From contig JBANAY010000003.1 of NCBI GenBank assembly GCA_037952775.1, positions 35,340,001 to 35,404,000 on the forward strand: 64,000 nt of DNA, given 5' to 3'. This document shows positions 44,354 through 55,060 of the stretch, piece by piece. Below the pieces are notes generated by a model. It was not told the origin of the DNA and searched no databases. It was given only the letters and a program-made list of their open reading frames with translations. Numbering within the stretch: position 1 is the first letter of the stretch; every line of letters starts with the position of its first letter. This stretch comes from Clonostachys chloroleuca (taxonomy: Eukaryota; Ascomycota; Sordariomycetes; Hypocreales; Bionectriaceae). Made by a program: the position numbers and the translations under genes.

Positions 44354-47270
44354 ATGTCAGCCCCAACCGGAAACCCTTATGCAAGGATCGACGATCTACT
44401 CAGCAATGTGCGCAACTTTAAGATCATTGAATGTCAGCTAGCAATACTCTTGAGAGTTTAGATCTAGACTAACCGTAAACAAGCCACCCTCCGTGAGGGA
44501 GAGCAATTCGCCAACTCTCATTATAGCACAGAAACCAAGATCAAGATGTTCGTCCTACTTCTTTTGCTCCCCTCTTGATCTTTTACTGACATATGTTCTA
44601 TAGCGCAACTATGCTTGATCAATTCGGTGTTGACTACCTCGAACTAACGAACCCTTGCTCCTCACCACAATCGCGAGCCGATCTGGAGACAATCTGCAAG
44701 TTGGGCCTCAAGGTATGTGTCCAGGAGCTAGCTATAGATGCGAAGAGTACTGATAATATGGCAGGCCAAGATCCTGACGCATACCAGGTGCACGATTGGT
44801 GTAAGTGACTTAACTATCTTTACATCATTATCCGCTAACACACGTTTAGGACGCCAAGATTGCAGTAAGCTACCCCCGAGATCGAACATGATTACTTCTA
44901 CCGAACGATTCCCCATTTCCACGAAAGCCTATATCAAACCAGTCATTGCATTCTTGAAACATACGAAACGCGGTCCCGCTACCCTTAAGACCCTTTCAGC
45001 TATACGATTGTGAAAGTGCCCCTGCGGTGACGTTGGAACGCAGTTGGAACTACATAGAGCAAGCAATTATCGGCAATACAAATTATGGATTGGCTCTGTG
45101 GAAATGGGGGACCTCCTCAGCACTTTCCCTTTGCTTTTGTTTTCGAATAAGGCCATCCCTCAGTCAAACAACACAGCTAACACGGGTAGTGCGACGCCGG
45201 CGTGGACGGTGTTGATGTTGTAATTGGCACAAGCCGTGAGAATCCTCCTACTTCACCTTAGTTGCTAATCGCTAACGAAGACTAGAGTTCCTCCGCGAGC
45301 ACTCTCTCGGTGGCAAGGATATGGTTGCCATCACCAAGCAGGCCCTCGAAGTCATTGAGTATATCAAGAGGTAAGCAGCTGCGGTGCCTGACTTGGCAGA
45401 GGAAACTCCAGGAAGCTGACCTATTGTGTTTAGCCGTGGCTGCGAGGTTCGCTTCTCGACAGAAGATTCATTCCGGTTCGTAATCACCTTCCTCCCGATA
45501 CGGAACGTTGCCAAGACCGACTCTCTTCCACCTCTTACCTACCTCCTAAGCCCCCTTCGCATGGATCTGTAGCTTAGCTACAGTCGCCCTGCGCACGCGA
45601 CTTATGCAGTCCTCGGACGGGAACAAGCACCGAAAAGTCATGCCCCGCCTTTGGCTTAGTTCCAGCCCAGATGGCCTCACTTTTTCTAGGACAGGCTCGT
45701 CAGAGGGTCGGCTTGCAATTAACCTCTAATGTTATAATACTAACTCATTCTCAAGTTCGGACCTGGTCGATCTCCTGTCTATCTACAAGGCTGTGAGCCA
45801 GGCTGGAGTAGACCGCGTTGGAATTGCGGACACTGTCGGATGTGCCTCTCCCCGACAAGTTTATGTACGCCTGTTGTTTCTTGCTTGCTTTCCCCGTGGT
45901 TTACCTTGTACTTATTGCTAATGCTTGCGAAGGATCTTGTCAGGACTCTCAGGGGTTGTGTCAGCTGCGATATTGTAAGTCATCATCTCTCACCTACTGT
46001 TCTCCGCCCGTAATTTCATTCGCGGCAGACTGTGTACGAGCTTGCTAAACGCGAGGCTATAATAGGAGGTCCATTTCCATGACGACACCGGCTGTGCCGT
46101 AGCCAACGCATTCTCGGCATTGGAAGCCGGAGCAACACGTAAGTAAAGCTTTCTTATGCTCTCTACTTGAAACCTACACCTGTTATGATCCACAGTACCT
46201 GGGATGCAAGGGTCGGCTTGGAATCAAGGACTGCGACGTCAAACAGGACTTCTCGTTGTTGAAGGGATCCAGAAGGCGAACTAAAAAACAATTTAGACGT
46301 CGACACCTCCGTTCTTGGAATCGGCGAGAGAAACGGGATTACCCCTCTCGGAGCCTTGATGGCAAGAATGATGCCGAGTTCGAGAGACTATGTGCTGTCT
46401 AAGTACAACTTGAAGATGATCAAGTCCATCGAAGATTTTGTCGCTGAAGAAGTTGAGGTCAGTCTAGACTTGTACTCCTGCTCTTCTCCGACTTAAGACT
46501 TACATTAGGACAGATCAACACCCCTTTCAACAACCCTATCACTGGTAAGCTATCACATGATTTCTTTCTCTTGATCTATTCACCCCACACCCTACATGGA
46601 CATGTGGATATATATAAATAAACTGACAATTCCGACAGGTTTCTGCGCCTTCACACACAAGGTACTTTCTAGCAGCTCTAACATGCTATTTCGTATATAC
46701 TCACTGCTATAGGCCGGTATTCACGCTAAGGCGATCCTTAACTCTCCGTCGACCTACGAAATCCTGAAACCCGAGGACTTTGGATTAACCCGATGTAAGT
46801 TCTATGTTATAGCGTATAGCGTGTCTTTGTATCAATAACTAACCATTGTCCAGATGTCCATTTCACGTCCAGACTGACTGGCTGGAATGTAATCAAGAGC
46901 AGAATATCACAACTTGGTCTAATTGTAAGTGTTCCCTTATGTACAGGTCGATTATTTTTCGCTAACTGGAACTACAGATGACAGACGACCAGATTAAGGA
47001 AGTGTAAGATTTGTCTATCCATATATTGCTTCGAATTCGCTGACAGTGTGACTCTAGTACGGCTAAGATCAAGGCGATGGCCGATATCAGGTAAGTCACA
47101 TATAGAGACAATAACACTGTCCTTGGCTAATAGGTGTTAGGCCACTGGCAATCGACGATGCGGACTCAATCATCCGTTCTTTCCATTTGGAGCTAAATAA
47201 TGGAGAGGGACAGAAGGGACAGAGCGAGCAAAACGGTCAGAATGCGCAAAACGGCCAGGTGGAAGCATAA
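44354..47270 (+). CDS. LYS20: Homocitrate synthase (19 exons), likely extra copy
   Basis: Exons: 44354-44432, 44484-44547, 44604-44712, 44765-44800, 44850-44864, 45190-45235, 45286-45370, 45434-45475, 45756-45864, 45933-45974, 46066-46138, 46297-46457, 46514-46544, 46639-46661, 46713-46794, 46854-46924, 46978-47003, 47058-47090 and 47141-47270. All phases agree, with no stop, giving 418 residues, close to the fungal family size. Visible motifs: [10 protein letters not shown] (catalytic Arg/Glu), [47 protein letters not shown], the metal-binding [17 protein letters not shown] and [14 protein letters not shown]. The enzyme condenses acetyl-CoA and 2-oxoglutarate, the first step of fungal lysine synthesis. 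Unusual points: 18 introns, HFHDDTG where the family has HFHNDTG, and a Gln/Gly-rich tail. The symbol denotes the yeast family only; a role outside lysine synthesis is possible. Confidence 0.88.
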
Positions 47271-47742
47271 ATAGCATATGTGTGTGCAAGGGACACCAAA
47301 GGCTGTGAATGGTGTGAGTAAAGCTCGATATGATGGAGACTAGGTGTGCCGGTGGACTAGAAAACAAAAAAGATTGACAAGAGGCCACACGGCCAACAAC
47401 AAGGGTGGCGCCAGAAACGAAACGTCTCGGTACAAGAGTGTCAAAAGTACATGGTGTTATAGGAAATTTCAACTTGCTTCAGAATTCTAAACCGCAAGAC
47501 AATGAAACTAAATTGAGAGGCTCTCCTGCAAGGCGAGACTGGATAGAATACTGATACTTGCAAATTACTTGTATTCGGGTGACCAATTCACGTTATCCAT
47601 ATTCCTATCTGTATCATCGCCAGGGTTCAAGAAGAGTTTGCTTTATTGGTACACAGGGGATTACATACTGTACAAAATACTGGCTCCGACCTTCTGATAC
47701 CAGCCGCTCCTCAGGGCTGCAATCGCCTCAAGTGTCAAGCTG
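47271..47742. other. Convergent 3' flanks of homocitrate synthase and methyltransferase genes
   Basis: No gene is supported. The frame at 47170-47472 on the minus strand overlaps the last exon of the synthase and is a shadow. Confidence 0.5.
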
Positions 47743-48384
47743 TCACTTCTTGCGGGCCACAATAAACGGCCGACTGTCATCGCCTTTTGACGCGTGCTTC
47801 TCTGTCTCGAGAATCTCAAAGCCTGCATCCCGAAGCAGCTTGGAGAGCTCCGGCTCAGTGAAAATAGTGACAGTTGGCCCAACGCCAAAAAATCGCACAA
47901 CCGGAACTCCCCATCGGAGAAGAAAGTTCATATCACCCAGGCAGGGTGTCTTCGTTATGAGCTGGCCCCCATCCTCAAGGAGGGAGTGTGTCGCCTTCAG
48001 AGTGGCCGCCACATCAGAGACCAGGTGCAGATAATTGAAGCCCAGGATAGTGGTAAATCGCACTGGCTTTGCAGCAAGCTCCTCGGCCGTCGCGGCGCAG
48101 AATGAGAGGCCAGGATGTTTCGTCTCCTCGGCTGTGTGCTTCTCAATGGCGATCTTGATCATCTCACGAGAAATGTCGGATCCAAGGTAGCTCTTGACGG
48201 CATCGGCGAGCTTCAGCGCCGTAGAACCTGTTCCGCAACCAAGCTCCAGGACCGTATCGGTTGGCTTCAGCAGGCTCCGTGTCTTTTCTAATGTACGCTG
48301 ATAGCCAGCTTCGTCGGCGATGGGGGATTGGGCATATGAGGGAGCCTTCTTATCCCAATATTGCTTGTCTCCCTCGGTGGACAT
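47743..48384 (-). CDS. Class I SAM-dependent methyltransferase
   Basis: A single-exon frame of 213 residues. Motif I, the SAM-binding loop, is VLELGCGTGSTAL (about residues 45-57), followed by an acidic strand-2 end (YLGSDIS), a motif with LSFCAATAEELA, and a post-motif helix GGQLITKTPCLGDMN. The N-terminus DKQYWDKKAPSYAQ is the usual W-x-x-x-A-x-x-Y entry of small-molecule methyltransferases of the ubiquinone/menaquinone type. Substrate is unknown. It is convergent with the homocitrate synthase gene, with stops 473 bp apart. No intron is needed. A small cytosolic enzyme is the likely product. Confidence 0.88.
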   Translation of the reverse strand: MSTEGDKQYWDKKAPSYAQSPIADEAGYQRTLEKTRSLLKPTDTVLELGCGTGSTALKLADAVKSYLGSDISREMIKIAIEKHTAEETKHPGLSFCAATAEELAAKPVRFTTILGFNYLHLVSDVAATLKATHSLLEDGGQLITKTPCLGDMNFLLRWGVPVVRFFGVGPTVTIFTEPELSKLLRDAGFEILETEKHASKGDDSRPFIVARKK

Positions 48385-49008
48385 TGTGGCGGGTGTAGAG
48401 AAGAGACAACTTTCAATACAGCAGAAGACTTGCGTAATTCTGATGAGTGCGCAGTCGGTTCTTTAAGTGATTTAGCTCTCCCCTTCCGCCTACATTTGTC
48501 TCTTCGCATTTCGGACACTTAGGCCACGTCGCATTTTCCCATCCCGTATTTAGTCTCAGCCGCTGCCTTTTGAGGTCAGGCGGAAAGCCACCAAACACAA
48601 TACAATTCAGCCCACGGATAATCACGGGTCAGCCATCCAATCAAGGCTGTCGCTGCGTCTCCAACCACCTCCAATTATTCTCGGTAAGCCATGCAGGTCG
48701 CATTGAATGCGAAGCCACCAATGCTGGCGGGATTTATGATGATCCATCCGCAATTACTGGTCAAGTGCAGACAACGCGATACCCTCTAATCAGGCCTCGC
48801 TAGGAAGCAGTCCAGATTATGGCCCTAGCAGACAAGACATATTCTAGTGAAGTTCTCAGTGCAATGATTCAGGGCTGCACGGGTATTTTCCATTCCTATC
48901 ATACTCTTCGCATGAGAAGGCAATGCCCTTGCGGCTTTGGTGATTGGCACATGCCGTTGTTGCAGGAGTCGTCCAGCTCTATCATAACATGGTCGCATTG
49001 TCATTATA
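48385..49008. other. Intergenic region, no supported gene
   Basis: This is the upstream region of the methyltransferase gene (minus strand) and the 3' flank of the next minus-strand gene. A further 3' exon of that neighbour could lie here, since its frame ends just after a possible splice donor (AAG/GTATGA near 49015). Confidence 0.4.
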
Positions 49009-50091
49009 TCATACCTTGCTAATAGACTCCTGACTCGAAAACACATACTGTTCTCCCCATTCAGGTCGTGAACCAACATGCTGCGTCCCCTCCATGAGCG
49101 CCTCGAGCTTGTCCTCCACCGTGATCCAGCCCTTCTTCTGCGTTGCTACTGCATACCTGATGGCATCTTTCCACTCCCCCCACCAGTTCTCCTCGCTCTT
49201 CACCACATACTGCCGTCCCTGGACACCCGGCATCTCACTCGCAAAGGGCCACACTGATTGAACAACCTCGAACCGGCAGGTCTTGGACTTGAGCGAGGCC
49301 CACATACCGGACAGGCTCTTGAACCGCTTGCTCCCTTTCGCCGAGGCCTGGACCACAACCTTGGAGTGCGTGACTGGAAACTCAACCGCCACCGCGCCTT
49401 GGAACCCCGTCGACAGAATCACGCCACGCAATTGGCCTTCCAGCCACGTCGTGTCCAGGTTGGCCACCACACGCGTCATCACAAACGTCTTCTCCGGCGC
49501 CGGGTCTTCGACGAACCGCTTGCACCACTTGGCCAAGCCGCCAGCTCCCGTCGCAGGGGTGAGCTCCGGCTGGACCCCGCCGCGGTACGCCAGCTCCCCA
49601 TCGGAGACGAGTCGGAGGTAGTCCTTCTTTCTCTCCGGGCTCTCTGGGATGAGCAGGCCCATGAGGTTGATGTGCAGATCAAATTGGACGTTGTTGCTGA
49701 CCGACCCCTTGATGTGGATCTGAGGCTTGGGCGGCACTGTAGCCTGTGAGCGTAGGAAGGCCTCCAGGGCGCTGGCATCCTGGGAAAGACTGGCATTTTG
49801 GGAGGTGAGGGTGGTGCGATCAGCTGACAGCTGAAATGAAGGGGGTGAGTACAGCGAGTAGTTGAGATTGGGCAGGCCCTCACTTGTCTGGCGCGGCGTC
49901 GGCGTCGGCGTCTGCGCTGGGCTGCTGCTTGTGCTTGCAGGTCCAGCCGGCTGTGGATTTGGTGAAGCTGGTGTCGGGGTCAGCAGAGTGTACGGAGGCG
50001 GCTGTGCGGATGCAGCGCCGCGGGACTGTTCGTCATCGTGGTGTTGTTGCATCGCGATTTTATCGCCCAGTACTGAGCTGCCGCCACTCAT
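49009..50091 (-). CDS. Conserved-looking protein with Pro-rich N-terminus, unknown function
   Basis: A 360-residue frame from MSGGSSVLGDK. Residues 20-75 are Pro/Ser/Thr-rich and disordered (PPPYTLLTPTPASPNPQP). The rest looks like a folded domain with well-spaced hydrophobic blocks: IHIKGSVSNNVQFDLHINLM, SPERKKDYLRLVSDGELAYR, LAKWCKRFVEDP, TTWLEGQLRGVILSTGFQGA and CRFEVVQSVWPFASEMPG, ending with YVFSSQESISK. The PPPY motif could bind a WW domain. I do not recognise the family; no membrane segment or signal peptide is seen. The stop follows a possible splice donor, so a short last exon downstream is possible. Confidence 0.75.
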   Translation of the reverse strand: MSGGSSVLGDKIAMQQHHDDEQSRGAASAQPPPYTLLTPTPASPNPQPAGPASTSSSPAQTPTPTPRQTSEGLPNLNYSLYSPPSFQLSADRTTLTSQNASLSQDASALEAFLRSQATVPPKPQIHIKGSVSNNVQFDLHINLMGLLIPESPERKKDYLRLVSDGELAYRGGVQPELTPATGAGGLAKWCKRFVEDPAPEKTFVMTRVVANLDTTWLEGQLRGVILSTGFQGAVAVEFPVTHSKVVVQASAKGSKRFKSLSGMWASLKSKTCRFEVVQSVWPFASEMPGVQGRQYVVKSEENWWGEWKDAIRYAVATQKKGWITVEDKLEALMEGTQHVGSRPEWGEQYVFSSQESISKV

Positions 50092-51229
50092 TGTGTCTCT
50101 CCTCAAGAGGGCCCTACGACAAGCTACACGGAAATGCCATGAGGGCACATGCTGGAAGGGAAATGAGGGGAGGGCGGCGGTGGGATATACTGGCCAAGCC
50201 TGCCATCCAATCTAGTCCTGATCCCTGGTCCCCAGAGCCTCATCAGCCTGTGGCGAGTGCAATCGAATTGATGGATGATGGTGGGCCACCCGCGTCATAC
50301 TGTGGCTATGCAGGCACATTGGGGCGTCTCAGCAAGCACCAGCCTGGGTAAACCTCCAGCTGGTCCATCAGAACAAGGAATCTGGCGCTTGACGCATCTA
50401 CAATAATTTATTTCGCTTTCTCCCAAGGAGCGCCCTCGGCCAGACAGCAATTACAGTTCTACTTCCACCACGGGCTCTGCATCTCGCACTCGTCCCAAAC
50501 AGTGGGTGGACCACCCAATTACTGCTACGCTACAGTCTGAATATTTATCTGCTTCGGGGGCCGAGGCGGGAAGAACTTCGTCTTCTTTCAATAGCAAAGG
50601 CGGCGGTAGATTTGGAGATGCGATAGCTGTCGAAGCCTCCAGGCCAGAGGGCAATTCGTTCGCGATCGGAGGGAACCGCACGGAAGGCTGTGTATCACAC
50701 GTCGTCGGTTTGTCGGTAAGGAGAGATCGAATTCGTCAGATTTGAGGAGACTAGAAAGATAGGATTTATCGGTGTCGACAGGCGGCAAGTGGTTGAGTCG
50801 GTGACAAGAAGCAGCCGACGATGGTCAATGGCTTGTGCGTGACTGTTATCTTTGGTCGCCTGCGACGAGATTTTCGGCTGTCGCATTTTTGCGCTCCGGC
50901 CGTCTCCCGCAAAACACCTACCCTACACCTCACATCTTCCCCACGAGAATTATCGTCGTCCACGAATCCATATATTCAACATGGTATTTGGGCTAGTTAC
51001 GCATACTTCTTCAATTTTTCTAGGTATCTACAGAATGCTATTGATGATATCCTCCTAGAAGACACCTTGATTTATGTAATTCTAGGCACTCCTGGAGACT
51101 ACCGTAGGAAATATTCGGATTAGCTATCTGAAGCACCTCGGATGATTGAATACCATGAGGACACATAAAAACGCTGAATCATTGACCAAATCTTGCCAAC
51201 AAGCCGTTTTCGGGACCCATCTTTTAATA
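50092..51229. other. Intergenic region, no supported gene
   Basis: About 1.1 kb with short frames on both strands (for example 50506-50745 and 50821-51123) and no domain, repeat or RNA feature. It separates the Pro-rich protein gene's 5' end from the P450 pseudogene's 3' end. Confidence 0.45.
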
Positions 51230-52987
51230 TCAGCGTTGTACATTAGTAGCGCTGCCTGTAATTTTGCTCCATCGGAGAGGGGCACGCTCTGGGTGAAGCA
51301 TCTGCAACAGCAATACCATCCTCGAATCCGTCTTGATGAGGTTTTTCACTCTCTCTCGCGCACTTTCCAGATTCTCCTCACCCAGGGTTACAGGATCCAC
51401 CCGCCAGTCCCGAAACAACCTTGCCAGTGTCGCCACGAATTCGACCTGTGAGAACTTGCGTCCGACGCAATCCCGTGAGCCGTCTGACCAACCGATGAAG
51501 CTTCCTTGGCGCGGTGTGATGAGCTCCTCTTCATCCAGTGTAGACGGAATGGAAGTGGACGTGACCCATCGCGATGGTCTCCAGTCAACTGCGTCGGATC
51601 CCCAGTTCTCGGGCTGTGTGTGTAAAGCTACGTAGGCTGTGATGATCATCGTCTCTGGGGTTATGTGCACGACTTGGTCTCCTATTTCGAGGGTTTGAGC
51701 TTGCTGATCAGTCCATTTCGCTACCGGGACTGGGGTATACAGCCTGATAGTCTCCATCAAGACGGCGAGACACCGTTTTAATCTGGGGAAATCTTGAGTG
51801 TAACTCCATTCTGCATCGTTCTCGCCGAGAACTTCCTGAATCTCCCCACGAATCCAGGCTTGCACATCTGGATTGGCAGCAAGGAAGTAGATGGCGAAGG
51901 TAAATGAATGGGCTGTAGTATCATGCCCTGCGAAGTTGAAGGCGAATATATTGCCGTAGATCTCGGCCTCAGTCAGGCCTGTTCCGGTCTTTGTTTCCAC
52001 ATGGCTTGCACGAACAAGAGATTTCATAAGGTTACCTCCTCCTGTGTGGCCCTCTGAGAATGGCTTTTTCTCTTCTTCGTATAGATCCGTCATGTATTTC
52101 CGGAAAGTAACTTAGGCTTCGTGGATTTTCTGAATTTTTATGGGCATCTAGGGTTTGGCAATGGTTTTGGTGCCCAGTGCCATGATTACCAAGCAGTTTT
52201 CTAGGATGGTCTGCAGAGAGTTCTTATAACTTGCTGAAATACCACTGGTGCCCCTTTCTTCGTGGCCTTCAAATTTGAACGACTTGCCAAAACTAGCGCG
52301 GGACAAGACGTGGAGAGAAAGGGTACGGCAATCATCAGCAGCAGAGGTGAGCGACGATTTGGTCGACCAATAATGAAGCATATCCTTGGCCAACCAAAGA
52401 GCCTCCCGCCAGACGATTTCATTGGTGGGTTCATTAAAGCAACCGGCTGTTAGTTTTCGTTGCATTCTCCATCGTTGTCCTTTGACCTGTGTGGACGCTA
52501 CTGGTCAGGATCAAGAGTATTGGAAGTGAGAGAATGATGAGAGGGCTTACCGTGGCAATGCTGGGTCCAAAGACGTCAAGAATTTCTGTTAACTCGACGC
52601 ATCGATGAAATTCGGCTCTCCTCCGAAACACCTCCGTCAGGGCCTCTGGATTGGCAATATAGAGCCAGTTTCTTCCGGACGTGACCATGACAAACGCATC
52701 TCCCATCTCATCATGAGAACGGCATCCATCATCCAGTTCCCACCCTCGAAAGTTATATCTCGTGAAGTTGTTGTCTCCGAGACCAAATGGCAACCACTTA
52801 ATAATGGCGAGTACATGTCTATCCACCACTGTCCAGAACGGATTTGTATGGCTGATAGGAATAATCCGAATGGGCAAACCCTTTGTACGTGCCTGTTTGT
52901 AGTTGGACACCAAAAACAAAGGCAGTAGCTTGTCCAAAGTCCCCCAAGTCCTATAAGGACCCCTCCCACTGTTGATTGCCAACTCAT
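51230..52987 (-). pseudogene. Cytochrome P450 pseudogene (two nonsense codons, likely N-terminal frameshift)
   Basis: Most P450 landmarks are present on the minus strand: I-helix FNFAGHDTTAHSF, the ExxR motif (METIRLY) and the haem loop FIGWSDGSRDCVGRKF with the Cys ligand, plus a hydrophobic N-terminus (VGGVLIGLGGLW). One intron is recognised at 52550-52487 (GTAAGC...CACAG, CTGAC branch). Downstream of it two in-frame stops interrupt the chain: TAG at 52150-52148 (after LGTKTIAKP, where W is expected) and TAA at 52114-52112 (before VTFRKYMTDLYEEEK). Both fit CpA-to-TpA change (CCA to CTA on the other strand, and CAA to TAA). The N-terminal segment from 52987 is in a different frame from the rest; an indel near the A5 run at 52912-52916 would explain it. 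No full-length protein is possible, so I read it as a recently lost microsomal monooxygenase. Confidence 0.8.
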
Positions 52988-54324
52988 AATGTCTTTGTGA
53001 CTGTGGCGTGTCCCTCTGAGCGCTTCAGCAATCGAAAAGATGGTAAGCTGGCGCAAGGAATCAGGAGGGTTAGGAGAACATATTATAACACGACTGGAAT
53101 TGCCGGATCAACTTGGCTAATATCTGAGTAAGAACACAGTCGATGGATCCTTGTCTCTTGGGTTGGGTTGTATTTCCGGACGTAGAAGAACGTAATGCGC
53201 AGACTCTGGTTGGTCGGTGCTGCTTGCTTGGAATTTAACGATTCTAGGTTTAGGTGGTTACAGGGTTCAAGCGAGTGAGAGATTAGTCCAGCTTACGTAC
53301 CAATACCTATAAGATGTATTATTCTAATTGGAAAAGGCAAAAACTATATCTGACAGGCCAGCCAACAAGGTGACAATAAATGGGATACTCAATATATTGG
53401 ACTGATTATCCCCGGGTATTCTAACGGCATTATCAAATTATTGAGAGCTAACAATAAACGCTGAAGGAATGATGCAATGAAGATCGTTATTTATATCGTT
53501 TTATATTGACTTACCAGTGTTATCATTATGGAAGCTGGTCTACCTATAACAACCCTTCTATATGTTTACAAGATATCGAAAGCAATAAACATTACAGTAT
53601 GATGTTTAGGATACCCCGGCTTTAGTTTGACCTTTGGCATCAGTGTTACAACCACCCGAGGCTGCTTCTATAATGGCAATGGGTTTACAATCTCAAGGAT
53701 CCTTCTGCCATGAAATAATCAGTGATTGGATTCCTCCTAGATGGAGCTGGGTACTTGTATTCATCTTGAACGATGAGAGGCATTGAGAATAGTTATCTTC
53801 CTTTACTTAGTGGCGACTAAAACACAAGCTTCTACAGTATCAGTACCCATGATGGATACTTAGTTGAAACGGCTTTTACCAGTCATACATACATGTAGCC
53901 TTGGGTTGCTGTAACGCGGTAGACTCTAATTCATCTTTCCTTTATTTCCCAAACAAATAGTTTATTTATGGGCCCTCTTTAGACATTCAAAAATTTAAGC
54001 CTTCTATTAATTCTACTTTAGTTAGTGACCTCTAGCTATGGCGAATCATTATGTATAGTTGCAATAATGCTAAATTTCTTCCACTCAAGTAGCCAACCAA
54101 TCAGCTTTGATAGATGTAGTTGCTATCAAAAGGAAGATCTACGAAGCTTACAAGTTATCAATAATAGATCAAGGATTTACCCTAAAAGAAGATAATACAT
54201 AAAATATTGTATCCTTTCCCATTACCACGGGGCCGCCTGTAGGAGTGCGGATAAGCAAATAATCCGTTTCCGTTTTCTTCCCCCTAGAGAATTGATACCC
54301 CGCGGGAGATTTCTCATTAGATGA
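52988..54324. other. A/T-rich intergenic region, no supported gene
   Basis: About 1.3 kb with stops in every frame and low G+C, consistent with decayed repeat or RIP-affected DNA. I find no copy of the 28.3/41.7 kb repeat here. Confidence 0.45.
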
Positions 54325-55060
54325 ATGTTTTCATCACCGCGACATCAGACCACTTCCCTTCTGACACGTTGTTCTCCTCTTCTCGCTGAAATTATGGGAA
54401 AGCCGAGTGATTCTGGAAGCCCGAAAAGTTTGCTTTCGGAAGCAAACCCCCCGGTCCGCATTCTGGTCCAAACTCTGACCCATCTGGTCCCAGGAGAAAA
54501 TAGTGACAGTAAAACTCGAGGTTTCTTGAATCTTATATGCCAGAAGCACTGGAGATGTGACTTCGAGTTCCCTAAATTCCGCTGGGCAACCTATGGTTGT
54601 GACTTTGCCTCTGATAACCGACGTTGCTTCTTCCTAGTCGACTATGGCCGATCGCATAATGACGCCGCCGTACCTATACTACCCTATGAGTGGACAGGAA
54701 AGTCCTTGTAAGAATATTCTCAAGGGATTTATGCTATTCTACGCTCACTGAATTCAAAGTGAATTTCGTATCCAACTGCTCCAAGTTCCAGAAATTCAAG
54801 CCAAGCTCAAATATGGCGTCCCGTTCACCGAGTCACCGAAGCCTACCAAGAAGGAGAAGCCTGATAAGCGACCAATTCGAGCTATCGTGAAATCACGCTT
54901 GTCATATCTAGAAGAAGTCCCGACTCTAGAATTGGATTACATGAGAAGCCACCCAGAAGATTTGGCGTGGCTTGAGGCTCATATCAGACCAAGGTTATGG
55001 AAAGAGTTCGTGGTACAGCTCAACAAGGAGAAGCCTACGGCTGCTTCCGAAATAGAATAA
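54325..55060 (+). CDS. Two-exon protein of unknown function
   Basis: Exons 54325-54707 and 54760-55060, joined across a 52-nt intron (GTAAGA...TTCAAAG), give 227 residues; a second Met at 54394 would give 204. The phase match and the continuous sense of the product across the junction (EWTGKSFEFRIQLL) support the join. Exon 1 contains a Cys/aromatic-rich region (CQKHWRCDFEFPKFRWATYG, DNRRCFFLVDYGR), exon 2 a Lys/Pro-rich stretch (KPTKKEKPDKRP) and an acidic helix (SYLEEVPTLELDYMRSHPED). I recognise no domain. It may be a lineage-specific gene. Confidence 0.5.

Noticed and set aside
44865..45189. Hidden extra exon in the 325-bp intron of the homocitrate synthase
   Set aside because: The flanking exons align to the family with no missing residues (AKIA-CDAGVDG), so none is needed.
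45818..46048. Open frame [15 protein letters not shown] within the homocitrate synthase region
   Set aside because: It is a shifted frame over exons 9-10 and their introns.
53341..53580. Possible third copy of the 28.3/41.7 kb repeat
   Set aside because: Only general A/T-rich resemblance; the diagnostic blocks (CGATATTGATAGATA, CAGCCACT) are absent.
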